From NCBI RefSeq assembly GCF_907164915.1, contig NC_061867.1, positions 23,102,308-23,166,307 of the forward strand: a stretch of 64,000 bases of DNA, written 5' to 3'. The notes beneath the pieces are model-generated. The model was not told the origin of the DNA. It was given only the letters and a program-made list of their open reading frames with translations, and did not search any database. Source of the stretch: Impatiens glandulifera (lineage: Eukaryota > Streptophyta > Magnoliopsida > Ericales > Balsaminaceae). Below, piece by piece: positions 1 to 12,240 of this stretch. Numbering within the stretch: position 1 is the first letter of the stretch; each line of letters starts with the position of its first letter. The translations under genes were made by a program, and so were the position numbers.

Positions 1-370
1 TTCTTCTTGTCTAGGTCACTTAGCATATTCTAGGGCCATCTTCCGCCCTTTCTCCATCGCAGGTGCCGTCGCAGGCCGTCGCAGGTGCATTCCTTTCAAT
101 ACCTAGTCTTGACCTCAATTATCCATTGTACTCTTGGATGTTATCATATTCATTTCCTTGGATGTTTATGGTAATATGCATTTTCATAACAACACTCGGT
201 CTTTTTGATGATTTGTACAATAGTATCCCACATCCAAATGCTGATATAGAAAACTTTATATCCGAGGTTACGGTACTCGTTCAAAACCGTTCATTCTTTG
301 TCACTCTCGCAATAAACAACTGAAATGTGTATTTTTTCGTCAAACTGATAATGAAATTTCTGCATTACTA

Positions 371-1051
371 TAGATATGGGATGTGGATCAGAGGATTCAA
401 AGAAATGCATTGTTGTACAATGACGAAAAGTTCAGAGTATTCTAGTGAACAAAAGGGAATTTTGATTGCCATTTATTTCTAATAGGTGATATCAACTGAA
501 ATTTCTAACCCAAAACAGAAAAAGGACATTGAAAATATGAATAGACTATTTGATAGCTTATTGAAGAATATAAGTGAACTTGGTTTAGAAATTGGTTTAT
601 GTTTGCATCTATTACTTATGATGAGTTATGGAACTGTACTGGATGAAGATAATAGTTTCTCTATTATCAGAATCAACGGTTCTGATCTGTTTCGATTATT
701 ACGTCCTTCACAAAGCTATAAAATGTGAGAATGAAATCTAATAAGTAACATTAGGTAAAATTTCTAATATTTTAGTAGGGAGAAGTAAATTAGTATGGGT
801 TGAGCTGTTATTTGACATATTGCGTGTATTTATTATTAGGCACCACTCTCTGGTATTAATTATTCAGTGGCAGGATGTTGTAACTGACAAAGATGGAGCA
901 AAAAAGTTTTGTTTCAAAGAGTTTAAAGATGTTATACATGAAGTGACATTTATGCTCCAAAAGCACCTAAATATGGAGCTTAAAGCTCTCATGATGATGA
1001 TGATCGTGTAGCTAATAGAATAAAACACTTTGGATGGAAAGACGAAGAATA
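371..1051 (+). pseudogene. Unidentified coding-like fragments inside MULE (possible captured gene)
   Basis: Several short plus-strand reading frames look like broken exons. One at 371-444 ends in a frame reading DEKFRVF. One at 486-728 follows an AG splice-acceptor-like site and encodes about 80 residues with a leucine-rich amphipathic stretch. One at 820-1011 continues after a one-base frame change to an acidic DDDDR run and ends GWKDEE before TAA at 1049. A further frame at 2806-2991 may belong to it. I do not recognise the protein. The plus orientation is opposite to the transposase, as expected for a captured host gene or a second MULE gene. Copy B keeps the same frames with a handful of substitutions. 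Confidence 0.4.
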
Positions 1052-1099
1052 AACAAGAAGAATGCTATGATTATCTTACTCTTAAAAAAGAGATTATAT

Positions 1100-2800
1100 G
1101 ATTTAATCTTTTATTTCAATTTTCTTCATGTTAAGTTGTTGTAATCTAAAGAATATTCTCAACAAAGTCAGTCTTTTTTATTGTAATACTTCTCATTCAA
1201 TTTTTTTTCTAAAATAGCACAATTAATAGTTTTTTGTATGATTATGACTTATATCTTGGTAGAGTGCTATAATTTAAATACATGTCTTGAATTGGAATTT
1301 ATATATTGAAGTCTTAGTTTTGAGTATGAGATCAACTATCTCTTAATAGTTAGAAATATATTAAGATTCAATATAGTTTTGGTGAATTATTTTCATAACA
1401 AATTGATTGTTAGCTAATATTTAAGAGAGAATAACGAATTGACACAGAATTTTGTAAAAAAATCAACCATGATTTGAATTGAACCCATTTTAAAATACAT
1501 CATTACAAGTTAAAATAAAAATACATCAAATATTGTATTTTACATGCATAATACCATCAATATTAAATATATTATAACAATAGAACTATAACAAACTATT
1601 ATATTTCATGCATGTAAGGTCCAGAAATTGCGCTTTTGTCATCATTTTTTTGAGTTTTGGAGAGGTCAAAATTATATTATACAATTACAAAGTTGCAAAA
1701 CTTCCCAAAATACCTCTCACACATAGACAGACAAAAGTATAGACTTATCACAAAACTACTACTCTTACACTATCTATAAAGCATTTATTAACTTGAATTA
1801 ACAGACATATCTAAGAAATTAGGATAAATGACAATCAAGTTCTTCCTTCAAATCACTTAGACTCTCATCTCTTTGAATGAAGAATCTCACATATCTTGAT
1901 CCAATAGTAGCCACTATTACTATTATATACTTCTTTTAACCACAACAAACATTTTCTCTAGCGCCACTCATAAATAAACAAGTATCAGGTCAAATATCAT
2001 AAAACGACAGAGCATTAAGTTATAATCTATAGCTTTTTAAAGTTAATTTCTTGTTTTACGTCATGGATAAGTAAAACTGCATTAGAAGTTGTTGAGAATA
2101 ACACCACAAGCATATTTCAACTACAAAATATAAATAAATCACATCAATATAACAAAGTACTCCCAAAGCCATATGAGAATCACATACTTTTCTCCAAGCG
2201 TTCAAAAGACTTGAATTTCCAACATTTGGTTAACCAACTATTTCTATCTACAAAGTTAAACTATCAAAATTTAATGTTATCTAAAGAATATGCTCAACAA
2301 AGTATGTCATAAAATGAAAAAATTATTTTTATGAAACAACTATAGGTTGCATTTATACTATAAACTTTCAGACATCCATATTTGGTGTCAATCCCATCAA
2401 TTAAATTATACATTAAAATTGAAGCTTAAAAACTATGAAATACATATTTAAGAAAAAGTTGAATAGTAACCTGATTCTGCAAACCTAGCCACAACTTCTA
2501 GACAAATCTTAAGTGCGTAGCGTAGTCACACATCACTACTTGGACATTGCAATTAACACATCAAAACTCAAAAATAGATTACAGAATCAATTCTAACAAT
2601 AAAGACTCTAAGAATTTTGGATGCTTCCAGGTATTGCTGTATGTTCCTATACACGTTATTCCTAGGAATATTTCCCAATAGTATAGTTCGAGGTTTTATT
2701 ACTTGTAATAGGATCTTGGCAAATGAAATTGTTATCTGTTAATGCATTTCTTTATTAGTATAGATCGGTGATTTGTGAAATTGGTTAATTAACTTTAAAA
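1100..2800. other. Non-coding AT-rich interior of MULE copy A
   Basis: This stretch lies between the plus-strand fragments and the frame at 2806. It is AT-rich with no sustained reading frame, clear exon or repeat array that I can support. It is nearly identical in copy B (about 41890-43590), apart from a few indels such as an extra 'agttt' block near 42015. Confidence 0.7.
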
Positions 2801-3199
2801 TTGTCTTGTTGGTTGAGAGAATAAACCTTGTTGATCTATTGCAGCAATTTCAGTTGATTGTGAATATTGCAGATAATAACTTCCAGCTTGCATTGCCCGA
2901 TGTGGTGAATGATGTAGATAAAAATCTTCAGCTTGTATCGCTTGATGTGGGAATGCCATCTATCACAAAAGTAGGTAAATTAGATATTTAAAAATATTTT
3001 ATGAAGTTCAAATAGAAAATATATATGTATATGTACTGTAAACATTTCAAAATCTATGTTGTTGATACATATAATGGTGGTTATTGGGAAAGCAGTGTTG
3101 TTGACGATTGTGGTTAAACATATGCTGGATACATTATACATCTTACCCTTTTTTGAGATCGTGTCGCCGCATTTTTTTTACAATTTGCTCAACTTTTGA

Positions 3200-5221
3200 C
3201 TATTTTTTTGTTGTTGGCGGACGTCTACGAGACCTTACTTTTAATGAACTATATAATTTCTTCTTTCCAACCATTGACTCCATATGTGCTATGTTGTAAC
3301 TTTGATCATCACCCAATGATACAATAAGGTTATTATCTATTACTCTCTGTTTTAATTCTTCCAATGTTTGTGTTACAACGAAGTAACTCTCATCATCTTT
3401 TGACCCAAGATCTGAGACTTCATATAACAATAGTTAAAGATTGTTTTTTCTTTGTCTTTCTTCCTTATTACAACATGAGTCATCTTAAATATTGGTCATT
3501 CCTTGATACATACGCTTCGCTTGATGTTTTTCCTCCATCGATCTAAAATATACTTTTCAGGAACTGTATGAAAATTTAATTGGAAGAAAACGGAAATCAA
3601 ATTCCTGCACAAAATTCCTCGAAACTTAAATAGAAAACACAAGCACTTCATCTCACATTGTAACTCACTATAGTGTCCCTGAAAGGTAATGTCTATTTTA
3701 CTAGTTTCATGTTTCCCAAATATATTTTCTACCACATTAAACACATAAGTGGAGCCCTCTTGCTTCACTAATGAATTGTTGTAATATATCAAGCATCTCA
3801 TTTTATTCTAGAACATCTTAAAAAACTTATTTGTGTACACAACATTAAACTGCTTCTAAATTGGATGAACACTAATGGTTGAAAAACAAGAATTAAAAGA
3901 CACAAAATCTAAATGAATTTTCTTTTCATTCTTGCTTTTCATGGCAATATCATATTTTTCAACAAATTGTTTCAATGTTTTCTTCGAATGCACATAATCG
4001 TCAAAAAAATGAATTCATACTTTCACTTCTTTGACTAGTTGACATCCCAGCCCAATATTTATCTTTCACAAGCGCAAACATCCATTATCCTCCAAATTAA
4101 ATTTATCAATAAATCTCTTCCACTTACTATCACATTCTTCAGCTGTCAATAAATTATACAAAATATTTTTCAAGTTCTTCTTTATGAACTTATAATTAGC
4201 ATAACTACTAAATTTGACAGGAATTTGTTTTGTGATATGCCAAAGACATAAGCGATGATGTGAATCTGGAAATACTTCACCAATTGCAATTTCATGGCTT
4301 TGCATTGATCAGTAATAATATCTTGTGGAGCTCAACCTCCCATGCATGTCAATCAGGTTTTAAATAACCAAATAAAAGTTTTAGAATCTTCCTTAGAAAC
4401 TAAACCACAACCAAGAAATACAGACTTACAATGATTATTTACTCCAACAAACAGAGCAAATGGCATATTTAGTCACATAAGTAGTATCAAATGTAACAAC
4501 TTCATAAAAAAACTCATAGACAACTCTAGATCTTCCATCTGCCCAAAATATATTTTTTATACGACCAATGTCATCTACATCCATTATATAAAAGAATTTT
4601 CATTTCTACTTTGCATACGGCAAAAATAATTATTCAAAGCTTTTGCGTCACCATTCCCAAGTCTTAGTCGTCGTGCCTCAACCACATAGTTCCGACATTT
4701 TCTCTCATCAAACGACAAATTTTTAAAGCCACCAGCTTCAACATCAAATGATTTAAAATTTTAACTCAAAGTAATTCCAGCTTGATCATTCAACTCTAAT
4801 TTTCTCTTTGTTTGAGAATCTAACACTTTGTAACATCTGAAATGTCGTGACTTTGTTGGACTTAATGTATGATTATGTTCAAGTTGAATACTTGTAATTT
4901 GAAAGAATCCATCTTTCTTAATTGTAATATTAATCTTTGCTTTGCAATTCGTTATAGTAGAAAATCTATGATTAAAACTATTATTTCTTTTAGAAACAAG
5001 CTTACCTTCTTTGGCGCATCCAAAACATAAATACTTCGCTTGTTCGTCGTCTCCTTTTTTGGAACTCTTCTTTTTAATACCGAACCAAGATCTTGGGCAT
5101 ATGATTGATAAAAAGCAAGAACTTCTTCTTCGGATGAAAAAAGCATTCTCAGTTGTGTTATATTAACACTTTTGGAGGTTGACGAATATCTGAACAATTG
5201 CAACCCCACTTGAATTGTCAT
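3200..5221 (-). pseudogene. FAR1/FHY3-type MULE transposase, degenerate (copy A)
   Basis: Reading on the minus strand, the order is that of FAR1-like transposases. At 5221-4952 there is a FAR1-type DNA-binding start (SSEEEVLAFYQSYA). Next comes a zinc-binding segment around 4930-4620 with LEHNHTLSP. The MULE catalytic region follows, with FDTTYVTK at about 4474-4500 and ITDQ at about 4305-4316, then VFPDSHHRLCLWHI at about 4270-4225. A SWIM-like segment (CEMKCLCF...GILC) lies at about 3660-3590, followed by the YILDRW motif near 3530. The tail ends near 3200. Stops and frameshifts break it into at least five frames, so no functional protein is expected. Copy B shares the same breaks, so decay preceded the duplication. 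Confidence 0.88.
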
Positions 5222-5499
5222 TTGTTTTCTACGTCATAGTTTTCAGATCTTCAATTCAATCAATTTATTTTTGCTCCATAAAAATGATATAAACTTATTT
5301 TACATGATTGACATAAAAAAATTTGCATTATTGATATAATAGATATATGTACATATTCTACATAATTAGTATACCGATATAAATTAACTCAATTTACACC
5401 TATACAAACAAATTTTGCAAAAAGTTTGACCTTACATATCAATAAACATAAATAATATATAACATTGTCACATAAATGCTGACATATTACCATAAACAT

Positions 5500-6087
5500 A
5501 AGACTAGGTATTGAAAGAAACGCACCAACGACGAAGAAAGTGCGGGAAGTGGCCCTAGAATAAGCTTATATGCATTATGTTTTGGAGCTTCTGCCTTATT
5601 CACCTTCATTGACATCTACAATTCATATTCAGATAAAAGAATATATAACATCCAAAACTACCATAAATAATTTGAGATAAGGACTAAATATTAAATTGAA
5701 ACGTATATGTTACGAAAAAAGGCGGAAGGTGGCCCTAGAATAAACTTATAGGAGGCGGAAGCCTATCTTCATTTAAGATTCGGAGTGAATATCAACCTGG
5801 ATACTGACCGATCTAGATTGAAGGAATATAAATCAATAGCGGCCTAAATCTGAGGTGCAAGAACAACAACAATGATGAGAATCTCATTCTCTAAGATTTA
5901 GGGTTTCAGTTAATAAGAAAGCAACAACAAAATTTAGGATTTAGGATTAGAAGAAAAGTTTTTGGGTTCCTGAGTTCTTATTTTCTTCGTTTGGTTCTCT
6001 TTCTTTCATTATTCATTTATTAATTTTTTATTAATTAAACTAAAGAGGGAGTAGATGAGTCATTGCTGAGGTGTATGGCCACCTAGA
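5500..6087. repeat. Right terminal inverted repeat of MULE copy A
   Basis: Its reverse complement matches the copy B left TIR (40504-40892), including the segments around 'gatactgaccgatctag' and the outer 'cctcagcaatgactcatct'. The right arm is about 590 bases against about 390 on the left, because the stretch ending in 'ggccctagaataa' occurs twice on this side (about 5545 and 5728). That points to an internal partial duplication inside one TIR arm. Confidence 0.82.
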
Positions 6088-6339
6088 AAGTCATGTCATT
6101 CCCTCATTTTTTCACTCACTATTTTCCCTCTCCTAATCATTTTTCTTAATAATAATTATTTCACTAATATTTTTAATCACCTTACCTAACATAATTCCCT
6201 TACTAATACTACAATATAACCTTATTGACAATTCAACATATGCCAAAATGAAAATAGTAGATATATACACATCAATATTATGCAAAAGATTCTCAAAGTC
6301 TATGAAGCTTCTCAATTTTCTCATGGAATGAAAGGATAT

Positions 6340-6560
6340 CAGGAAAGTTGTTATTGTCAAAGTAAAGGGTGATCGGTTCTTCTCGAGTGTGTCCAAGTGC
6401 TGCTTTGCTTCTATTGTCTATGATGTTTGGGTTGAGCGGAATGCGAGAGTCTTCTCTAGAGTTCGGCGAGATATTGAGGAGGTATGGAAGGATATTGTAA
6501 CTTGTAATGATCTGCCTTTAGTATCGGAATTAATATCACCTATTGATTGTCCGTGGTTTA
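6340..6560 (+). pseudogene. LINE reverse transcriptase C-terminal (zf-RVT-like) remnant, copy A
   Basis: A plus-strand frame reads KCCFASIVYDVWVERNARVF at about 6389-6450, then a short helix with EEVWKDIV. The pattern of an aromatic/aliphatic helix followed by W-x-ERN-x-R-x-F is typical of the zinc-binding C-terminal tail of plant non-LTR retrotransposon ORF2. Nothing upstream of about 6340 looks like reverse transcriptase, so this is a 5'-truncated relic lying between the MULE end and the hAT. Copy B has the same fragment at about 47129-47350. Confidence 0.7.
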
Positions 6561-6609
6561 TATTAATTCCTTTACATCACATTTATTTTACAATTATGCT
6601 TAATTAAGT

Positions 6610-6995
6610 TAGGTGTGTACGTTTTCTTGTTTTCAGCATTTTTATAGTTATAGTCTTTTTTATTTGCTATAATCTTTTCATCTTTGATAATAATAAATCT
6701 CTCTTCCTATGTTTTTTTCATACTTAATTGTTCATATAATTCTTGCATTCCGCACAACATAACCGATGTTAATTCACTCATGAGAACGTGTAGAAGAATA
6801 CCCATGTGTGAGCATAATTGGACTCTATGCAAAAATTGGAGAATATTATATTAAAAAGTCATTCAAATTATTTCTTTTACGACGCGGTAAAATATAGAGA
6901 TTAAGATTTATGTTTGTGTTGTCCTATTATTCATAGTATTTGTTGTAGGAATGCTTGCATGTTGTTTCATTTGGTTGGTTTTATTTTAAAATAAA
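6610..6995. other. Non-coding flank between LINE scrap and hAT
   Basis: Low-complexity T-rich sequence with no sustained frame. It may be the 3' untranslated part of the truncated LINE, but no poly(A) tail or target duplication was found. The hAT target site lies at its right edge. Confidence 0.5.
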
Positions 6996-7003
6996 GTTTA
7001 AGG

Positions 7004-10000
7004 CAGTGCCGGACCTGAGATTTCGAGGCCTGAGAAGAACAAAAAACTTAGTGCCTCAAAGTTTAATATTCATACATATATTTTTTATTGATTTAAATAT
7101 AATATTATTTGTAACATGAATTCTAGAAATAAAATATCATCAAAACAATATGTCATAAGTAAATACTAAAAAAACAAAGAAGATCCAAACAAAATATAAA
7201 ATTTATGTTCTGAACTAGTACATAGTCACTTGAATATTACTCGTCTCGCATTTTATGTAGCGAAAGTATTGATCAAGTTTGCATAACCAACTTTCTCAAT
7301 AATTTTTTTCTCGATAGATAACATAGCTAACCCATTTAGTCTTTCTTGCGACATAGTTGATCGAAGATAAGTTTTAATCAACTTCAATTTGGAAAAACTC
7401 CTTTCCGCAGATGCAACAGTAACTGGTATAGTCAGCAAAACTCGATATGCGATATAGGAATTTGGATAACAACCATCTATTATTTTCAAATAATTCAGCA
7501 CATCAATCGCTCTTTTTGCTTCTCCGGGTAATGAATGTCTTAAAAAATTTAGTTCTAGAAATAAATTTGATCCATCAACATCGGAGTGCCCATCATGTGT
7601 TAAAGAATTTTGAAGATTGACACATGAGCTCAAGAAACTTACTGACAATGTTAATCTCATATAATAACTTGTACCAAATTATCATTTCGGTTAGGAATTT
7701 AAAATTCTCAAGTTCAAATGATGCCACGCCCTCAGCTTCACTCTTTATTTTTGAGTCATAAGAAGTGTTTGCCAAATCAATTAAAGCATCTCGAATTTTT
7801 GAAGTCTAGTCTTTTATAGGCTTCACACTTTCAATATGGCTTTCCCATCGTGTTTGTGATAATAGCTTGACCGTAAGACCTTGTACATGATCTTTGAAGA
7901 TTTGCCACCGCTTGGTAGAAGAAGAGAATAATAAATATATGCGTTGTATAAAACCAAAAAAGGACATCGCTTTAGGACAACAATTTACCATATCACATAG
8001 TGTGAGATTAAGACCGTGGCATCCACATGGAGTGTAAAAAGCTTTGGGATTAATTAGTAATCTATTTTGTACACCCTTGTGCTTGCCTTTCATAGTAGAT
8101 CCATTGTCATATCCTTGACCTCTTATATCGTCAATTGCAAGTTCGAGATTGCTAAAAATATTTTGAAACTCTATAAAAAGCCCAAGCCTAGAAGTTACAT
8201 TAACTTTCAAAAATCCAATCCAAAATTCTTCAACCACTATTGCATTTTCTGAATCATCCACACATCTAATTACAAGGGATATTTGTTCCTCGTGACTTGC
8301 ATATGGAGTGCAATCAAGTATCACAGTGAAATACTTTGCATGCTTAATTTTTGCAACTCTTAAACTTCTTACTTCAGCTGCCAACATCTGTATCAATTAA
8401 TTTTGGATTTTGGGCCCAAGATAAGTGTAATGAATTTGTCGTTCTTAAACACGCCGAAGATGTTCCTCTATTATTGGATCAAATTCGACAATCATTTCAA
8501 TTAACTGCAAAAATATTCCATTATTCTCAACATAAAACTTTTCACAATCTCTTCGAGTGCCAAGTTATTTTTCACAATTTTTTGCACAACTACAATTATT
8601 CTCTTCAATACTTGTTTCCAATGTTCTCTCTCTTTGTTAATTGCTACTTGCACACTTTTATCAATTGTCTTTTTATTTTGAAGTCTTCTTTCTAATTCAA
8701 TCCAACTAGTCATACAATCAATATGATCTTTACTAGTTTCATGATGATTTAGGCATCCGTTGATATTCTTCAAATCTTTGTATCTTTCGTCAGCCAGATA
8801 ACCAAGTTTCGCCATGGTTCTGAGTTTTGAATAACTTACAACAAAAACAGAAGATCTTGTCCATAGAAATAGAGTACATTAACCATCTTCGGTAACTTTT
8901 CTCACCATTTGTCAATTGTCTCTTATAATGTGATGAATTGGAATGTCTTCCAGTGTTATCAAGAGGAAACAAAATATCATCATATCTTTTAGGATCTCTT
9001 TCAACAAAAAAGTCCCTAATATTTTATATTTTGTCCCAATTTCCTGGATCATTAACATTTAAAGAAAACAAAATCTTTTGATTTATATCTCCATTAGTGT
9101 CACTTTTAGGCATACTTATATCGTTCACATTTTCAGACTGTTTTGGGTCTTCATTGCGAAGTTCATTCAATTCACCATGTTCTCGATCATTAAACTTATC
9201 ATCGATGTCATTCTGGTTCACTTGCTCTTTTATTTGATCGCTTGTGAAATACTTATTAAGGCTTCCTACTTGGCTTTGAATTAAAGCATCTTCCTTTTGT
9301 TTTTTCTTTCTTTTTTCTGCCCCAGACAATTGTTTTCTTATAGGAGGCATGCTTGATAAAACTCTAAATGTTAATCTGCATTAAAAATTTATAGATTAAC
9401 CAACATTCTATGAATCTATGATTAACCACAATGTTGCACTTCCGCTATGCAATAATGCAAGATACAAATTATGAATCCACCATTCCACTAGACAAGTCCT
9501 CAACAATAAAAAATAATCAAGTAAATCGAAGCAAAATCTCACCGAAATCGGAGGAAGAACTCAAGTGGGAAGTGGCGTAGTGTCGAGAAACAAGGCTAGA
9601 ACGAGCGAAAAAGGCCCAAGAGCTCGGTGAAGGAGACGGCCGAGTTTTCTGCTCCGATTCCGGCAAGCTGGAGTATCGACGATGGGCTTGGGGTTTGGGG
9701 GAAGTGTTTCCTTTTTTTTTTTTACAAAATGCTTGTTCTTATTTTTTTTTCTTTTTCTTTGATTTTTTTGATATATGAGAATCGTGCTATTCTTTTCTCC
9801 AAGTAAGATAGTGTTTTTTTTATTTTTATTTGTTTGGATACAAATTAAGTTAGAGCTTATCATTGATAAATTATAAATTATTATTTATGGGCTTTTTAAA
9901 AATAAGTCCACGAACATATCATTATAATTTATTTATTTTTGAAGATTTTGGTAGCCCAAAAATATTTGGGCGGCCCAAAAATATTTGGACCTAATTGCCT

Positions 10001-10028
10001 CACTTATTATACAGCAGGTCTATGCCTG
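7004..10028 (-). mobile_element. hAT DNA transposon, copy A, with 8-bp TSD
   Basis: The left end starts CAGTGCCGGACCTG at 7004. The right end, read inward on the minus strand, starts CAGGCATAGACCTG (ending at 10028). These imperfect short TIRs are of hAT type. Flanking 8-bp duplications are identical: GTTTAAGG at 6996-7003 and at 10029-10036. The element is 3025 bases and carries one minus-strand transposase relic. Near the right end there is an AAAAATATTTGG direct repeat (about 9957-9990). Copy B (47793-50803) sits on the same TSD and lacks about 15 bases just inside the left TIR, between two 'cctgaga' repeats. Confidence 0.95.
7253..9350 (-). pseudogene. hAT transposase (TTF zinc finger, DUF4371, dimerisation domain), copy A
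   Basis: It starts at 9350 with MPPIRKQLSGAEKRKKKQKE, a typical basic start of ZMYM1-like plant hAT proteins. Order: basic and acidic N-terminus; TTF-type finger with MDKIFCFCCKLF at about 8870; DUF4371 core at about 8396-7806, including ILDCTPYASHEEQ and the GYDNGS and PCGCHGLNL motifs; C-terminal hAT dimerisation region at about 7430-7310 (IPVTVASAERSFSKLKLIKTYLRS). An in-frame stop after DKI near 9024 is shared with copy B. Copy A also has a frameshift near 8817 that copy B lacks, plus breaks near 8500-8396 and 7800. No active transposase is expected. Confidence 0.93.
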
Positions 10029-10036
10029 GTTTAAGG

Positions 10037-10518
10037 CGGCTTGTCTAGTTTGATCAAAGAACTCATATTATTTTTGTTCTCTTTGTGTTAGTGAAATCAT
10101 TGACCATGTTTCTATCGTGCACTAATGCTTGCCCTATTTTAATCTGTCAGTTAAGGTTCTCATCTAATACATGTATTTTTTTTTTCCAGAATTCTTACTT
10201 TAATGTATTGAAAGAATTTAGAGACCAGACTTAATACTTGTCATTCTTATCTTACCGGCCCATATGAGAAGTATATTCAAAATATAGCAACTATAAATAT
10301 ATATAAAAATAGAAAGGTTAAATATTTAAAGAAAAATATGAGTAATCTCTAATGAAAAGATTAGGATACACAAAGTCAAATTTTTCTTAATTTCAAGTAA
10401 CCAATTACAACAACAAAAAAAAAATACATATTTTTTAATTAAAAAGAAAAAACTTACACAAAGTAGATATTCTAAAGATAACTGCAAAGAAAAGGTAGAT
10501 AGATATTATTAACGGTTA
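10037..10518. other. Spacer between hAT and PMD gene, copy A
   Basis: AT-rich, with no supported gene. It serves as the 3' flank of the minus-strand PMD gene. No clear polyadenylation signal can be singled out in such AT-rich text. Confidence 0.5.
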
Positions 10519-12147
10519 TCATGTAGGGCGAAAGGGCAGATAAATGACACCGCTATCACTTTTCACTGCAAATATCATTTTGGAAGAGAATCCAGGAGGG
10601 GGAAATGGGTCTGTTGTTAGAATGAATGTTGAACCTGTCTGAGAAGCACGTGCATTAGAAGGAGGCTGAGCCGAAGTAGAAGCATGAGAACTCGAAGTAG
10701 GAACCATGCCTCCTCTATCAACTTCATTTCTGTTTGTAGGTTGGCGTTGAAGATAAATTCTTATGGATCTGTTCCAACAAATGTAGTACCTGGTGGATAT
10801 TTCAGGCTTACAAAATCTTGATGGCACATCAACGATATGATCTACAATGGGCCTTACATAATTTCTCCATGCAATCACAGAAGTTGCATTTTCACGATCA
10901 ACTTGACTTATGGGAATGTCTTGATCAAACCCAAACTGCATTGCCACTCGATGAGGTAGATATTGCTCAATGCAATCCACTTCCACCCCAACAAGCTCAG
11001 ATACCCTGATACAACGGGCAAATTCCATGAGAGCTTCCCTGTGTAAAGATGTGTTCAACACCCTCAAGATCTTCTTACCATACAGTTCTGACATGAACCC
11101 TTCATAAACACGAATTGTGTATGGCCTCCATAAAAAGTTCTTCTCGCTCCTATCGAAACCTTGAACAATATTTTCATTTTCAAGGCTCTCGGCCCTTGCC
11201 ATATTCCATCGGCATATTAGTGGCTGGGTGATCTGCACTGTTCTAATGTCTTGTGGCCTCAAAGACTCAAACCTCTCCCAAATCCAAGCCTGGACCAACT
11301 GAAATGGAGCCCAAAGGGTGATCTTATTTAGCAGCATCGATTTGGATGGTTTGTGCGATCTACATTGCTCACGTCGTTTAAGCAAATGAAGGTCCCTATA
11401 AAGGCTGGCTAGGACAGCAGGGGCCAACGCCATTTTGGTTCCCCTAGATAGATGGATGGCAACTGGGAACACAATAGTTCGAATTGTGTTAATTGCTGGT
11501 CCAGTGAAAACAAATCGGGAGAGCCAAAGAGACAAAAATGCTTCATGCTCTATATTACTTCCAGTGCCCATAAATTTGTTCATCCAAAGATACTGACATG
11601 CTCTAGCTGCTTTTGTTCGCCCGATCTCCAGTCTCTCCATTTTCAGCATGGTCTCAACGTCCTTCAAATCTGGAGTTTCTAATGGTTTAAGAACACAATA
11701 ATCTCCTAGACTGTAGCCTCCGATTACGGCCACGTCCTCTAGGGTAATTGTCGCTTCTCCCCATGGGAAGATAAATGACTTGGTTTCGGAGCACCATCTA
11801 TTGGAGAGTTCGAGGATAACCTCCTTGTGCTTTATGATGGTGCAAACAGAGCCGGTGATGGCATCTGCAATTCCGGCTCTCTCCCATAGAGTTTGGTAGA
11901 GAGGGCGCATTTGGGACACCCACTGTTCCCAACGCTGTGTACACATTCTCCAGCCATCGAAGAACACATCGGGATTATTTGAAGAGATAGTGTTGGTTGA
12001 AGGGATAAGTACTGTAGGTGAGGTACCCTCCGCATTTAGGGAAGGGTGGAGGAAACGTGCCGGTCTGTATATAGGCATCCCATCCCTTGCAGGTGCCATC
12101 ATCAATTCTTCTCTTTCAACCATGAGGGTTACAATTTGGGCAGCCAT
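10519..12147 (-). CDS. Plant mobile domain (PMD, aminotransferase-like/MAIN-like) protein, copy A
   Basis: An uninterrupted frame of 542 codons. The frame is open for 20 more residues to 12207, but I start at the internal Met at 12147 (MAAQIVTLMVEREELM). The upstream part differs by indels between the two copies, while the EREELM start is typical of the family. The PMD fold covers about residues 60-470, with FPWGEATITLEDVAVIGGY at about 127-145, and the basic/aromatic CRWNMAR region in the second half. The C-terminus is Ser/Pro-rich and probably disordered. PMD proteins include nuclear silencing and genome-stability factors (MAIL1/MAIN) and many copies carried by MULE and gypsy elements. No transposase is linked here, so whether this is a host or a mobile gene is open. 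It differs from copy B at about six residues. Confidence 0.88.
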   Translation of the reverse strand: MAAQIVTLMVEREELMMAPARDGMPIYRPARFLHPSLNAEGTSPTVLIPSTNTISSNNPDVFFDGWRMCTQRWEQWVSQMRPLYQTLWERAGIADAITGSVCTIIKHKEVILELSNRWCSETKSFIFPWGEATITLEDVAVIGGYSLGDYCVLKPLETPDLKDVETMLKMERLEIGRTKAARACQYLWMNKFMGTGSNIEHEAFLSLWLSRFVFTGPAINTIRTIVFPVAIHLSRGTKMALAPAVLASLYRDLHLLKRREQCRSHKPSKSMLLNKITLWAPFQLVQAWIWERFESLRPQDIRTVQITQPLICRWNMARAESLENENIVQGFDRSEKNFLWRPYTIRVYEGFMSELYGKKILRVLNTSLHREALMEFARCIRVSELVGVEVDCIEQYLPHRVAMQFGFDQDIPISQVDRENATSVIAWRNYVRPIVDHIVDVPSRFCKPEISTRYYICWNRSIRIYLQRQPTNRNEVDRGGMVPTSSSHASTSAQPPSNARASQTGSTFILTTDPFPPPGFSSKMIFAVKSDSGVIYLPFRPT

Positions 12148-12240
12148 TGATAAAAGAGATGCAGGAGAACAAGAGCTAGCTAGAGAGGAAGCTATAAATG
12201 AAAGCAAGAATCATATGATAATTTATTAATATTATTTGCT

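Larger units (their letters stand above)
1..6087 (-). mobile_element. MULE (Mutator-like) DNA transposon, copy A, left end cut off by window
   Basis: Long terminal inverted repeats bracket a minus-strand FAR1-type MURA-like transposase pseudogene. The inner part of the left TIR (1-110) pairs with 5500-5562 and again with about 5718-5745. The outer right end is at about 6087. Comparison with copy B shows that about 280 bases of the left end lie before the window. MULE TIRs are typically this long. No 9-bp target duplication could be tested here. The element is not autonomous because its transposase is broken. It also holds plus-strand coding-like fragments that the transposase does not explain. 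Confidence 0.85.

Noticed and set aside
8351..8695. 114-codon plus-strand ORF (also at 49125-49469)
   Set aside because: It is the antisense shadow of the hAT transposase frames on the minus strand. Its composition follows the complement and no family is recognised.
11452..11682. Plus-strand ORFs within the PMD gene
   Set aside because: Antisense shadows of the intact minus-strand PMD frame.
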